From the NCBI RefSeq assembly GCF_900109945.1, contig NZ_FOBX01000001.1, positions 744,001 through 808,000 on the forward strand: 64,000 bases of DNA. The letters are read 5' to 3'. The notes below the pieces were generated by a model. The model was not told the DNA's origin and searched no databases. It worked only from the letters and a program-made list of their open reading frames with translations. Position 1 is the stretch's first letter, and every line of letters starts with the position of its first letter. Below, in pieces: positions 33,294 to 42,990 of this stretch. The stretch comes from Bradyrhizobium sp. OK095. Lineage in GTDB: Bacteria; Pseudomonadota; Alphaproteobacteria; Rhizobiales; Xanthobacteraceae. Made by a program: the position numbers and the translations under genes.

Positions 33294-33404
33294 GCGTATT
33301 GAAGCGATGCCGGTGAAGCACTTGCGAAGTTCGCGGCGCCGGGCTTTAAGTTTGCCCTTGCAGGAAATTCGGCGACCATAAGCCGATGTAAGGGAGCGCT
33401 GTCG

Positions 33405-34673
33405 ATGCCCACCAAGCCTCAATTGCCGGAACGTTCGCCGCGGATGACGGGTGGGCCAACTGCGCTCGATGGTCTACTGGTCGTTGACTTCACGCGCGTC
33501 GTTGCTGGGCCGGCCTGCACGCAGACGCTCGCTGACTTCGGTGCACGCGTCATCAAGATCGAGAACCCGGACGGCGGCGACGATACGCGTGCCTACGAGC
33601 ACGCCGAAATCGGCGGAGAGAGTGCCGCCTATCTCAGCCTGAACCGCAACAAGCGCGGTATTGCGCTCGACCTCACCGTGCCCGAGTCCCGCGAGATCGC
33701 ACGGGATCTGATCCGCAAGGCGGATGTGGTCGTGGAGAATTTTTCCAGCGGGGTGATGAAGAAATTCGGCCTCGACTATGAGGCTGTCGCGCCGCTCAAT
33801 CCGCGCCTGGTCTATTGCTCGATCTCGGCTTACGGGCGCACCGGACCGTTTGCCTCGCGCCCGGGCTTCGATCCCATCACGCAGGCGGAAAGCGGCTTCA
33901 TGTCGCTTAACGGGTTCGCCGACGGTCCGGCTGTTCGTACCGGACCGCCCATCGTGGACATAGCGACGGGAATGTCTGCCTGCAACGCCATCCTGCTCGC
34001 GCTATTGGCGCGGGATCGGCTCGGTCGCGGACAGCATGTCGAGGTCGCCCTGTTCGACGTCGCCATGGGCATGACCGGCTTCTATGGCATGGCCTATCTG
34101 ATCAACGGTGAAAACCCTGGCCGGTTCGGCAATTCGCCTAGCGGTTCTCCCACCGTCGGTGTCTACGAGGCCTCCGATGGGCCGCTTTATATGGCCTGCG
34201 CCAACGACCGGCTCTATCGCCGGCTGGTGGTCGAGGTGCTGAACCGGCCCGACCTGATCACCGATCCGCAGTTCGCCTCGCGCAAAGCGCGCTCCGAGAA
34301 CAAGGAGCTCTTGCGGGCAGCCATCGCTGAGGTCTTTGCAAGCGATACGCTCGAGAACTGGATGGCGAAGATGAAGCTGGCCAATATCCCGGTCGGCTAT
34401 CTCCGGACGGTCGAGGAAGGGTTCAATGCGCCCGAGGCCCGCGACCGCCATCGCTTGAGCCAGATTCCGCATCCCACGGCGGAGTGGGTCCCTAACATCG
34501 AACCTCCGATCAGTATGAGCCTGACCGGGGCGATTGATCCTGTGGCCGCACCCTTGCTGGGCGAGCACACCGAAGACGTCCTGCGTGATACGCTCGGTTA
34601 CGACGAGCGTCAGATCTCGGAGTTCACTCAAAAGGGCGTCTTCGGATCAGGCAAGCCACCAGCGTCGGCGTGA
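33405..34673 (+). CDS. CaiB/BaiF-type (class III) CoA-transferase
   Basis: A 422-residue enzyme that moves CoA between acyl groups. Family marks are LDGLLVVDFTRVVAGPACTQ, GARVIKIENPDGGDDTR, the stretch LNRNKRGIALDL, and VDIATG with the candidate catalytic Asp185. The C-terminal LLGEHTEDVLRDTLGYD is also typical. It is the first gene after the phage terminator and is followed by a two-component monooxygenase, suggesting that it activates an acid for, or from, that pathway. A start at 33444 is possible. The substrate cannot be assigned. Confidence 0.9.
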   Translation: MPTKPQLPERSPRMTGGPTALDGLLVVDFTRVVAGPACTQTLADFGARVIKIENPDGGDDTRAYEHAEIGGESAAYLSLNRNKRGIALDLTVPESREIARDLIRKADVVVENFSSGVMKKFGLDYEAVAPLNPRLVYCSISAYGRTGPFASRPGFDPITQAESGFMSLNGFADGPAVRTGPPIVDIATGMSACNAILLALLARDRLGRGQHVEVALFDVAMGMTGFYGMAYLINGENPGRFGNSPSGSPTVGVYEASDGPLYMACANDRLYRRLVVEVLNRPDLITDPQFASRKARSENKELLRAAIAEVFASDTLENWMAKMKLANIPVGYLRTVEEGFNAPEARDRHRLSQIPHPTAEWVPNIEPPISMSLTGAIDPVAAPLLGEHTEDVLRDTLGYDERQISEFTQKGVFGSGKPPASA

Positions 34674-34779
34674 ACCCGTCCGGTCGATCTCAAAGGATCT
34701 GGAATCTCGCGTCCGACGCCGCATCCGCTTGATTTGGCACAGTTCCCGCCGCATAAATGTGTGAAAGCGAGGGACACGA

Positions 34780-36009
34780 ATGGCGCCTGGTCAAGAGCCG
34801 AGCATGGGCCAGCCGACAGGGCAGGAAGCCGTCGAACGCGCCTATGCGGCAATGATCGCGAAGGCCCGGGCGCTCATGCCTCGCCTGCGGGAGCGGGCAG
34901 CGCGGACGGAGGACCTGCGGCACCTTCCTCCGGAGACCGAAAGGGATCTCCACGACGCTGGCCTGTTCCGGATGTTGCAGCCGATGCGCATCGGTGGTGC
35001 CGAGCTTGACTACGTCGCTCTCGTAGACTGTGCTGAGCTGCTCGGCCAGGCGGACGCGTCAGTGGCGTGGAACCTCGCCAATCTGGCGAGCCATCACTGG
35101 ATGCTCGGAATGTTCGAGCACAAGGCGCAGGATTTGGTGTGGGGATGCGATCCTGACACGCTGATTGCGTCCTCGTTTATTTTTCCTGCTGGGCGCGCCA
35201 CGAGAATCGAGGGTGGGTACCGGCTGCATGGCAGCTGGCCGTTCTCATCGGGCGTCGCCTCGTGCGAATGGAACATGCTTGCGAGCGTTGTCTACTCCGA
35301 CGACGAGGCGGACGGCATCGAGTATCGAATCTTTCTGCTGCCGAAAGGCGACTACAAGGTGCTGGACACCTGGAATGTCACGGGACTGCGCGGGACGGGC
35401 TCCTGCGACGTCGAGGTCACGGATGCCTTTGTGCCCGACTACATGACGGTCGCCGTCGGAGACCTCGCCGGCGGCCCGACGCCTGGGAGCAGGGTCAATC
35501 CCAATCCGTTGTATATGTTGCCCGTGTTTTCGCTGTTTCCCTACGTCCTGTCGGGCGTTGCGCTCGGTAATGCGCAAGCGTGCCTCGACGACTATGCCGA
35601 TGTCGCGCGTCATCGTATTTCAACCTACAATCGTGCAAAGCTCAGCGATTTTCAGAGCACGCAGATCAAGATCGCGGAGGCTTCGGCCAAGATCGACGCT
35701 GCACGCCTGGTCATGCGTTCGGCCTGCCTCGACGCCATGAGCGATGCGCGGCGTGGTCACATTCCAGACATGGCCAGCAAGACCAGGTACCGGCGCGACG
35801 GAGCTTTCTCGGTTAATCTTTGCACGGATGCGGTCTCGATGCTGTTTGCGGCGAGCGGCGCGCGGGGCCTGTTCACGACGGGCGTCTTGCAGCGGCAATT
35901 CCGCGATGCGCACGCGATCAATTCGCATCTTGCATTCAACTTCGATGCGGCCGGAACCAATTATGGACGCGTGGCGCTGGGCCTGCCGTCCGAAAATCTC
36001 ACGCTGTGA
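34780..36009 (+). CDS. Oxygenase component of a two-component flavin monooxygenase (HsaA/HpaB-like fold)
   Basis: A 409-residue protein of the acyl-CoA dehydrogenase fold, but of the group D flavin monooxygenase branch (HsaA, C2-HpaH). Visible parts are LRHLPPETERDLHDAGLFRM, the flavin region SWPFSSGVASCEWNM, GLRGTGSCDVEVTDAFVPDY and GLFTTGVLQRQFRDAHAINS. Such enzymes use reduced flavin from a separate reductase and O2 to hydroxylate aromatic rings. The reductase gene follows nine bases downstream. A true acyl-CoA dehydrogenase is less likely because of this pairing and the lack of the usual catalytic Glu context. Confidence 0.85.
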   Translation: MAPGQEPSMGQPTGQEAVERAYAAMIAKARALMPRLRERAARTEDLRHLPPETERDLHDAGLFRMLQPMRIGGAELDYVALVDCAELLGQADASVAWNLANLASHHWMLGMFEHKAQDLVWGCDPDTLIASSFIFPAGRATRIEGGYRLHGSWPFSSGVASCEWNMLASVVYSDDEADGIEYRIFLLPKGDYKVLDTWNVTGLRGTGSCDVEVTDAFVPDYMTVAVGDLAGGPTPGSRVNPNPLYMLPVFSLFPYVLSGVALGNAQACLDDYADVARHRISTYNRAKLSDFQSTQIKIAEASAKIDAARLVMRSACLDAMSDARRGHIPDMASKTRYRRDGAFSVNLCTDAVSMLFAASGARGLFTTGVLQRQFRDAHAINSHLAFNFDAAGTNYGRVALGLPSENLTL

Positions 36010-36018
36010 GGCCGGCCG

Positions 36019-36582
36019 ATGAATGATCTGCCGAAGCAGCCGGCCGTTTCCGATCCAGCCAACGAACTCGCAAGCGACAGCTCGCCGATCGATCCTCGCG
36101 ACTTTCGTAACGCTCTTGGCGCATATGGAACGGGCGTAACGATTATCACCGCCACGGCTGCCGATGGAAAGCCTTATGGAATCACCTGCAATTCGTTTGC
36201 ATCGGTTTCCTTGAATCCCCCTCTGGTCCTCTGGAGCCTTGGGGTCTATTCCTCGAGCCTGACCGTGTTTCAGAATGCGACCCACTTCACCGTCCATGTG
36301 CTTGGCACATCGCAGCAGGCGCTTGCGAACAAGTTTGCAAAATCGTCCGAGGACAAGTTCGTCGGAGTCGACTGGACGCCGGGCCTCGGTAACGCTCCGG
36401 TAATCGCCGAGAGCGTCGCCAACTTTCAATGCCGATCTGTCAATCGCTACTATGGTGGCGATCACGTGATCTTTCTCGGAGCGGTCGAGGCCTATGCCTA
36501 CAACACCGGGGAGCCTCTGCTATTTGCGCGGGGCACGTATGGCCGGTTCCTGGCTGACAACGAACGCAAGAAATCGCCGTAA
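36019..36582 (+). CDS. NAD(P)H:flavin reductase partner
   Basis: A 187-residue protein of the HpaC/HsaB flavin reductase-like family: DPRDFRNALGAYGTGVTIIT, GITCNSFASVSLNPPLVLWS and DHVIFLGAVEAYAYNTGEPL with LLFARGTYGRF. It supplies FMNH2 or FADH2 to the oxygenase encoded just upstream. The tight spacing argues for one transcript and a dedicated pair. Confidence 0.9.
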   Translation: MNDLPKQPAVSDPANELASDSSPIDPRDFRNALGAYGTGVTIITATAADGKPYGITCNSFASVSLNPPLVLWSLGVYSSSLTVFQNATHFTVHVLGTSQQALANKFAKSSEDKFVGVDWTPGLGNAPVIAESVANFQCRSVNRYYGGDHVIFLGAVEAYAYNTGEPLLFARGTYGRFLADNERKKSP

Positions 36583-36607
36583 CGCGCTTCTGGTCGCATA
36601 CGACAGC

Positions 36608-37516
36608 TCAATGCTCTGCCGCTGAAAGCTTGTAGATCTCCAGCGCATCCGCATCCGCGCCGCGCGCGGCCTTGGCCAGCCTGAAGAGTTGCCCCGCCAG
36701 CGATGCCATCGGCACCGGCGTCGAGGTCGACTGCGCGACATCGGCAACCGTATCGAGATCCTTGAGCATCGTAGCGATGTGACCGAGTGGCGGGGTGTGA
36801 ATGCCCTGGACCATCCGCGGCACGAAGAGCTGAAGCGGAATGGAATCCGCAAACCCGCCAGCGAGCGCTTCGGGCAATCGGTTGGCATCAATTCCTGCGT
36901 TCACGGCAAGGCGCGTTGCCTCAGCGAGGACGGCCATCGCACATCCGACGATTACCTGGTTGCAGAGCTTCGTGGTTTGGCCCGCGCCGGTAGGACCCAT
37001 GTGGGTGAACCTCCGTGCCATGGCGAGGACGTAGGGGCGTACCCTCTCAATGTCGGCAGCATCTCCGCCGGCCATGATGGCAAGCGTACCTTCCTCGGCG
37101 CCCTTGGTGCCGCCTGACACGGGTGCATCGATCCAGCCTGCGCCGTTCGCATCTCTCAGTCGCTTGGCCAAGTTGCGCGCGGCGTCAGGATGGATCGACG
37201 AGAAGTCGACGACGAGTTTGCCTGCGCCGAGAGCCGTTGAAAGACCTTCGGCTCCGAAGATCACCTCTTCGACGGCCGCAGCATCGGTCACGCACATGAA
37301 GATGATGTCAGAGCCCGCCAAAATCTCGCGGGGGGTGGCCGCGCGCCTGGCGCCGGCTTCGACGAGCGGGGTGACCTTGCCCTCCGAACGGTTCCAGACA
37401 TTGACCTGATAGCCTGCATTGAGCAGACGCCGGGTCATGGGTGTCCCCATGAGTCCAAGGCCGAGATAGCCGAGCTGCTCGACGCCTTGCGGGTTTGTCT
37501 TGCTCGGATCAGCCAT
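36608..37516 (-). CDS. Beta-hydroxyacid dehydrogenase (3-hydroxyisobutyrate dehydrogenase family)
   Basis: A 302-residue NAD(P)-dependent enzyme, convergent with the reductase gene. It shows the GLGLMGTPMTRRL Rossmann loop, DAPVSGGTKGAEEGTLAIMA as the substrate loop, GAGQTTKLCNQ with the catalytic Lys, and a C-terminal KDLDTVADVA. The ATG at 37516 is chosen over a longer frame because AGGAAGGAAG precedes it. It could oxidise a hydroxyacid product of the cluster or reduce a semialdehyde. Confidence 0.88.
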   Translation of the reverse strand: MADPSKTNPQGVEQLGYLGLGLMGTPMTRRLLNAGYQVNVWNRSEGKVTPLVEAGARRAATPREILAGSDIIFMCVTDAAAVEEVIFGAEGLSTALGAGKLVVDFSSIHPDAARNLAKRLRDANGAGWIDAPVSGGTKGAEEGTLAIMAGGDAADIERVRPYVLAMARRFTHMGPTGAGQTTKLCNQVIVGCAMAVLAEATRLAVNAGIDANRLPEALAGGFADSIPLQLFVPRMVQGIHTPPLGHIATMLKDLDTVADVAQSTSTPVPMASLAGQLFRLAKAARGADADALEIYKLSAAEH

Positions 37517-37692
37517 AGGTTGCTTCCTTCCTGTCGCAGCGCAATGGACGCGACCGTCGCCCCACCATACATGGCGCATCCTGCGGCGAAACCGGCCTGC
37601 TTGCATGGCTTGCCTGATTGTTTGAACCATGAAACATTTGGACCCGTCGGGTTGGGTGGCGCCGTCGGCGCCGAAGCAACGGAGTGGGCGCG

Positions 37693-38676
37693 ATGCGAAC
37701 GGTTTCGAGGTGGATGCTGGCAACAGGGGCGGTGGCGGCCGTGATTGCTAGCGCAAGTCCCTCACGGGCGCAGCAGACGATCCGTGTCGGCTGGACGATC
37801 CCGGCTGAGGAGTCCAAGTATTGGATGATGCGCCGCCCAGCTGAATTTCCCAATATCGGCAAAACCTACAATATCGAATGGACCCAGTTTCAGGGCACAG
37901 CGCCGATGACACAGGCATTGGCAGCAGGCGCTCTGGATTGCGCGACGCAGGCGCCGTTATCGCTCTCCAACGGTGTGGTTGGCGGTAATCTCAAGGCCTA
38001 CATCGTGGCTCAGCACGTCTTCGAGAAGCCCGGCGGTTTCTCGGTCTACTGGGCTGTCATGAATGACTCGCCGATCAAGACGATTGCCGATCTCAAGGGC
38101 AAGACAGTCGGCATTTCCGTGATTGGCGGCGGTACGCAGGGGCCGTTCAACTTGCTCCTGAAGCAGAATGGCCTCGATCCGGCCAAGGATATCAAGCTGG
38201 TTGAGGTCGGCTTTGCCGTCTCGGAAGATGCGTTACGCCAGGGCCGGGTCGACGCGGTCAACATGAACCAGCCGTTCGCCGCGCGCGCAGAAGCCAAGGG
38301 CGGCACAAGGAAGCTGTTCTCGCTGTCTCAAGCCATGCCGAATATCGTGCACATCCTCGAAGCCTGTCGAGCCGATTTCGTCGACAAGAATCCGGAGTTG
38401 GTCAAAGCTTATGTCCGCGACATCACGACAGGCATGAAGAAGGCGCTGGCGAACCGCGAAGAGACCTTGAAAGTCGTGTCCGAGGTGCTGAAAGCGCCCG
38501 TTCCGGTGCTCGAGACCTACTTGCTCAAGGATAACGATTTCGGTCGCGACCCGGGTGCGGCGCCGAACTTCCCTGCGATCCAGAAGATGCTGGACATCTA
38601 CGCGGATACGGGGATGTTGCCGAAACTGGACGTCGCACAGTTCAAGCATCCGACGATCGTCGCGCCGCTGGAATAG
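37693..38676 (+). CDS. ABC importer substrate-binding protein (SsuA/NMT1-like)
   Basis: A 327-residue periplasmic protein with a signal peptide ending in SPSRAQQ. The mature chain has the two-lobe SsuA/TauA/THI5 pattern: TQFQGTAPMTQALAAGALDC, then NDSPIKTIADLKGKTVGISV and GFAVSEDALRQGRVDAVNMN. An in-frame GTG nine bases upstream is less likely. It belongs with the ATPase and permeases at 40561-42952, although an IlvD-type gene lies between. Ligands of this group include sulfonates, pyrimidines and aromatic acids. Confidence 0.85.
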   Translation: MRTVSRWMLATGAVAAVIASASPSRAQQTIRVGWTIPAEESKYWMMRRPAEFPNIGKTYNIEWTQFQGTAPMTQALAAGALDCATQAPLSLSNGVVGGNLKAYIVAQHVFEKPGGFSVYWAVMNDSPIKTIADLKGKTVGISVIGGGTQGPFNLLLKQNGLDPAKDIKLVEVGFAVSEDALRQGRVDAVNMNQPFAARAEAKGGTRKLFSLSQAMPNIVHILEACRADFVDKNPELVKAYVRDITTGMKKALANREETLKVVSEVLKAPVPVLETYLLKDNDFGRDPGAAPNFPAIQKMLDIYADTGMLPKLDVAQFKHPTIVAPLE

Positions 38677-38755
38677 GCGGCAGAGCGAACTGTCCGAACG
38701 ATGAGATCGCGGCGTCCCGGATTGCCCGGGACGTTCGCATGAAGAAGATGTGCGA

Positions 38756-40450
38756 ATGAAGAAACTACGATCACGAGTCACGACGGACGGCCTCGACCGA
38801 GCCCCACACCGCGCATTCATGCGCGCTATGGGGCTCGATGACGCTGCGATTGCGAAGCCGATGGTGGGCGTCGTCAGCATGAAGGGCGAGCAGACGCCCT
38901 GTAACATGACCCACGACTTCCAGGTGGCCGCGGCCAAGACGGGAATCGAAGAGGCCGGCGGCACACCGCGCGAATTCTCGACCGTGTCGGTCTCCGACGG
39001 CATCAGCATGAATCACGAGGGGATGAAATTCTCTCTGTTTTCACGCGAGCTGATCGCCGACTCGATCGAGGCCGTCGTCCATGGCCTCGCCTACGACGCG
39101 CTGATCGGATACGGCGGATGCGACAAGACGCTTCCCGGCGTGATGATGGGCATGGTTCGCTGCAACGTACCGTCCATTTTCATCTATGGCGGCAGTGCGC
39201 TGCCGGGGCGCGTGGATGGACGGACGCTGACGGTGCTCGACTCCTATGAAGCCGTCGGCAGCTTCATGACTGGAGAGATCGACAGTGCGACGCTTGAGCG
39301 TATCGAGCGCGCCTGCCTGCCGACCATCGGGGCGTGCGCCGGGCAGTTCACTGCGAACACGATGGGCATGGTGTCGGAGGCGATGGGGCTCACTATTCCC
39401 AACGTCTCGATGGTGCCCGGTGTCTACGCCGAGCGCGCGCAGATCTCGCGCCGTGCCGGGCGGTTGATCATGGAAATGCTGGAACGGGGCGGGCCCCTGC
39501 CGCGCGACATCGTAACGCGGAAATCCCTGGAGAACGGCGCTGCGATCGTTGCTGCCACCGGTGGTTCGACCAACGCGGCGCTGCATCTGCCGGCGATCGC
39601 GAACGAGGCCGGCATCGCATTCACGATCGAAGATGTCGGGAAGGTCTTTGCCAGGACGCCGCTGATCGGAAACCTGCGGCCTGGTGGCAAATACACGGCA
39701 AAGGATGTCTACGATATCGGCGGTGCTGCCGTCTTGATCCGCGAACTGATCCAGAGCGGTCACATCGATGGAAGCTGCATCGCCATCACGGGCCGCACGC
39801 TTTCTGAAGAATATGGTGCGGCCAATGCTCCTGATGGAGAAATCGTTTATGCGGCCCGTGCGCCGATCATGCCTGACGGTGGTGTGGCGGTGCTGAAGGG
39901 CAACCTCTGTCCGGACGGTGCGGTCATCAAGGTCGCGGGGTTGAAGAGCCAAATCTTTGAAGGGGTCGCGCGCGTCTTCGAGGATGAGGAGGCTTGCGTA
40001 AAAGCAGTTCGGGACCGCAGCTATAAGGCGGGCGAGGTTCTCGTGATCCGTAATGAGGGGCCCGTTGGTGGTCCCGGCATGCGCGAGATGCTCGGCGTCA
40101 CCGCGCTGATCTACGGGCAGGGGATGGGCGAGAAGGTGGCCCTGATTACCGATGGACGGTTCTCCGGAGCGACCCGCGGCATGTGTGTCGGTTACGTGTC
40201 TCCCGAAGCCTTTGTGGGCGGTCCGCTCGCGCTCGTTCGCGACGGCGACAGGATCCGGATCGATGCCGCAAACAGGCAGATGGATATGCTGGTCGACGAG
40301 CAGGAACTCATTGCGCGCCGTCGCGAATGGAAGCAACGCCCGCCTCGTCACCGAGCGGGTGCGCTCGCAAAATATGCGAGACTGGTCGGTCAGGCGCCAG
40401 GCGGAGCCGTCACGCATGAGGGCCCGGCAGAATGGCCCTGGTTCGAATGA
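38756..40450 (+). CDS. IlvD/Edd family Fe-S dehydratase
   Basis: A 564-residue dehydratase. The three cluster cysteines are visible: C49 (TPCNMTHD), C122 ([13 protein letters not shown]) and C194 ([13 protein letters not shown]). It also has [14 protein letters not shown] and a C-terminal [20 protein letters not shown]. Length and motifs fit dihydroxyacid dehydratase; sugar-acid dehydratases share them. Its place between a binding protein and its ATPase suggests a catabolic substrate instead of branched-chain amino acid synthesis, so I do not assign ilvD as a gene name. Confidence 0.88.
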   Translation: MKKLRSRVTTDGLDRAPHRAFMRAMGLDDAAIAKPMVGVVSMKGEQTPCNMTHDFQVAAAKTGIEEAGGTPREFSTVSVSDGISMNHEGMKFSLFSRELIADSIEAVVHGLAYDALIGYGGCDKTLPGVMMGMVRCNVPSIFIYGGSALPGRVDGRTLTVLDSYEAVGSFMTGEIDSATLERIERACLPTIGACAGQFTANTMGMVSEAMGLTIPNVSMVPGVYAERAQISRRAGRLIMEMLERGGPLPRDIVTRKSLENGAAIVAATGGSTNAALHLPAIANEAGIAFTIEDVGKVFARTPLIGNLRPGGKYTAKDVYDIGGAAVLIRELIQSGHIDGSCIAITGRTLSEEYGAANAPDGEIVYAARAPIMPDGGVAVLKGNLCPDGAVIKVAGLKSQIFEGVARVFEDEEACVKAVRDRSYKAGEVLVIRNEGPVGGPGMREMLGVTALIYGQGMGEKVALITDGRFSGATRGMCVGYVSPEAFVGGPLALVRDGDRIRIDAANRQMDMLVDEQELIARRREWKQRPPRHRAGALAKYARLVGQAPGGAVTHEGPAEWPWFE

Positions 40451-40560
40451 CGCGGCGTACCGGTGCGAATATGACCGCCCGTCTGGCAAGTTTCTTGCTA
40501 AGCTCGTGCCGCTGATGGAGACGTTCAGCAGGTTTGCGCGCGACTGAAGTGAGAGACGGG

Positions 40561-41406
40561 ATGAAGGTAGTGCCTTCGAGATCGAGCGAATGGGTGAGAC
40601 CGGTGACGTCGCAAAGGCCGGCTTCTACGATCATCGAGATCGACCGCGTCTCGCAGGTTTTTCAGACCTCGGCGCGCAAGGATCATGTGGCGCTGTCGGA
40701 CATTTCACTGACGATCGAAGAGGGGGCCTTCGTCTCCATCCTTGGTCCGTCCGGCTGTGGCAAGTCGACTCTGCTTTACATCGTCGGCGGCTTCGTCAGC
40801 CCGACCAGCGGCGCCGCGACGATGAAGGGACAGGCGATCACAGGGCCGGGGCCGGATCGCGGACCGGTGTTCCAGGAATTCGCGCTGTTTCCCTGGAAGA
40901 CCGTGCTGGGCAACGTGATGTATGGCCCGCGCCAGCAAGGTGTGCGTGCCATCGAAGCAGAAGCACAGAGCCGGACCTTGATCGAGATGGTCGGCCTGAA
41001 GGGTTACGAGAATTTCTATCCCAAGGAGCTGTCGGGCGGCATGAAACAGCGCGTGGCGCTGGCCCGGACGCTCGCATATCATCCCGAGGTCCTGTTGATG
41101 GACGAGCCGTTCGGCGCGCTCGACGCTCACACCCGGACACGTCTGCAGAACGATCTGTTGAATATCTGGGAGCGTGACCGCAAGACGGTGTTGTTCGTCA
41201 CCCACTCGGTAGACGAAGCCGTCTTCCTGTCGGATAAGGTCGTGATGATGTCGAAATCCCCCGGCCGCATTCGGCAGGTCATCGACATCGATCTGCCGCG
41301 GCCGCGCCGCCGCAATGAACTGTTGCTGGATCCGCGCTACCAGAAATATGTCGTCGACATCGAACGTATGTTCGACGAGGTCGACGAGACCGGATCACCG
41401 TCATGA
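40561..41406 (+). CDS. ABC importer ATPase (SsuB/TauB-like)
   Basis: A 281-residue nucleotide-binding subunit with Walker [13 protein letters not shown]-loop context [20 protein letters not shown], signature [14 protein letters not shown], Walker [13 protein letters not shown] and the H-loop [18 protein letters not shown]. The start at 40561 follows GAGAGACGGG. It overlaps the first permease by four bases and powers uptake of the substrate bound by the protein at 37693. Confidence 0.93.
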   Translation: MKVVPSRSSEWVRPVTSQRPASTIIEIDRVSQVFQTSARKDHVALSDISLTIEEGAFVSILGPSGCGKSTLLYIVGGFVSPTSGAATMKGQAITGPGPDRGPVFQEFALFPWKTVLGNVMYGPRQQGVRAIEAEAQSRTLIEMVGLKGYENFYPKELSGGMKQRVALARTLAYHPEVLLMDEPFGALDAHTRTRLQNDLLNIWERDRKTVLFVTHSVDEAVFLSDKVVMMSKSPGRIRQVIDIDLPRPRRRNELLLDPRYQKYVVDIERMFDEVDETGSPS

Positions 41407-42188
41407 TCTCGCCGGCAGCCTTCGCCAGACGTGCAGCCCCGGTGTTTGCCTGCATCGGGTTGCTGGCTGTGTGGCAGATCGCGGCCCTCATACTGAAGAA
41501 TGACAGCTTTCCGACGGCGATCGAGGCGATCCGCACGATCCCGGACATTCTCGGCGACAAGGAAGCCCTGATCAACATTCTGGCTTCGCTGCGCCGCATG
41601 GCGATCGGTTTTGGTGTAGCGTTGCTAGTTTCGATTCCGTTGGGCCTCTTGATGGGGCGCAGTCGGGCAGTTGCGGCTTTCTTCAATCCGTTGCTGATGA
41701 TCATCTACCCGGTGCCGAAGGCAGCGCTGATGCCGATCATCATGCTTTGGCTTGGCGTTGGCGATGTCACGAAGATACTGGTGATTTTCCTCGGCGTCAG
41801 TCTGCCCGTGATCTATCACAGCTTTGAGGGCGCTAAGGCTGTTGAAGAGAAGATGCTGTGGTCCGGAGCGGCGATGGGGCTCTCATCCCTGCAACGTTTG
41901 GTCCGGATCGTGCTGCCTGCCGCGCTCCCGGAGATCTTAACGGGGTGCCGCACGGGGTTGGTATTAGCGTTGATCACGATGATCACCAGCGAGATGATCG
42001 CCCGCCAGTCCGGTGCCGGGAACATTCTGTTCAACGCGCTCGACATGGGACAATACGACACCGTATACGCGATGATTATCGTCATCGGCGCAATGGGAAT
42101 CGGACTTGACGCGATCTTCGAGAGAGTTCGTGCGATGCTTGTGCGTTGGTCCGAGCCTCAATTCGACATGCCGTTGAGCTTCTCATGA
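41403..42188 (+). CDS. ABC importer permease 1
   Basis: A 261-residue inner-membrane protein of the BPD_transp_1 (SsuC-like) family with about six helices and the EAA-type loop [24 protein letters not shown]. Its start overlaps the ATPase stop and its stop overlaps the next permease (ATGA), so the three are translationally coupled. Confidence 0.9.
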   Translation: MISPAAFARRAAPVFACIGLLAVWQIAALILKNDSFPTAIEAIRTIPDILGDKEALINILASLRRMAIGFGVALLVSIPLGLLMGRSRAVAAFFNPLLMIIYPVPKAALMPIIMLWLGVGDVTKILVIFLGVSLPVIYHSFEGAKAVEEKMLWSGAAMGLSSLQRLVRIVLPAALPEILTGCRTGLVLALITMITSEMIARQSGAGNILFNALDMGQYDTVYAMIIVIGAMGIGLDAIFERVRAMLVRWSEPQFDMPLSFS

Positions 42189-42952
42189 CATCGCGCCTTG
42201 TCCCGATAAATGCAGTTCTTGGTCTCGCGCCAATCGCGCTGGTGATCGCCGTTTGGCAAGGCCTCGTATCATTCGGTTTTGCGCCTGCGGTCTTGCTACC
42301 GCCGCCAGGATCCGTCTTCAGCAGGTTGCTCCAACAACTCGTGACGTGGACGTTCCAGCAGGAGATCGCGGCAACCTTGATCCGGTTATTTGCGGGATTC
42401 GCGATTGCGGTCGTGCTCGGTGTAAGTATCGGCATCGCAGCTGCAGCCAGCCCGGCGATCAACGCCGTGGTTCGGCCGATCGTGCGCGTATTGGCGCCCT
42501 TACCCAAAGTCGCGCTCTATCCAGCGCTGCTGCTGCTGCTTGGCTTCGGCCACGGATCGAAAATCACGTTGGTAGCGGCGGATGCGCTCTTTCCCATTCT
42601 GTTGTCTACCTACTACGGCGCCTCGACCGTCGAGCAGAAGCTGATCTGGTCAGCCATGGCGGCGGGAACGCCGCGCTATGAAATCCTCTTCAAGGTGGTG
42701 TTGCCGGCGGCGATGCCGTCGGTCCTGACCGGATGCCGGATTGGCCTTGTCATTTCCTGCATCGTGGTGTTTCTGGCCGAGATGATCACGTCGACGGACG
42801 GGCTCGGCCATTTGCTCGTGACAGCGGCCCGAACCTTCCAGGCGGTCGACATGTTCGTGCCGCTGATCACGATCTCGCTGTTGGGGTTGATCTTGAACGG
42901 ACTGTTGGGTGCCGTGCGATCATACCTCTTACGGGGCTTTCCCGAGGCGTGA
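42185..42952 (+). CDS. ABC importer permease 2
   Basis: A 255-residue permease related to the previous one, with the loop SAMAAGTPRYEILFKVVLPA and helices at both ends. Most SsuC-type importers use one permease as a homodimer; two adjacent, diverged permease genes imply a heterodimer. The ATG at 42185 overlaps the upstream stop. Confidence 0.9.
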   Translation: MTSRLVPINAVLGLAPIALVIAVWQGLVSFGFAPAVLLPPPGSVFSRLLQQLVTWTFQQEIAATLIRLFAGFAIAVVLGVSIGIAAAASPAINAVVRPIVRVLAPLPKVALYPALLLLLGFGHGSKITLVAADALFPILLSTYYGASTVEQKLIWSAMAAGTPRYEILFKVVLPAAMPSVLTGCRIGLVISCIVVFLAEMITSTDGLGHLLVTAARTFQAVDMFVPLITISLLGLILNGLLGAVRSYLLRGFPEA

Positions 42953-42990
42953 TCTGACCGAACAAGAAACCGGAAGACCGGGAGTGAGCC

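Noticed and set aside
1..33300. Attachment sites or a tRNA at the prophage ends
   Set aside because: No tRNA-like cloverleaf and no matching direct repeat around the right end near 33.2-33.4 kb was seen; the left end is outside the window.
38756..40450. Assignment of this gene as the biosynthetic ilvD
   Set aside because: The motifs fit the family, but the gene lies within a catabolic/transport cluster, so a sugar-acid or other dehydratase is at least as likely.
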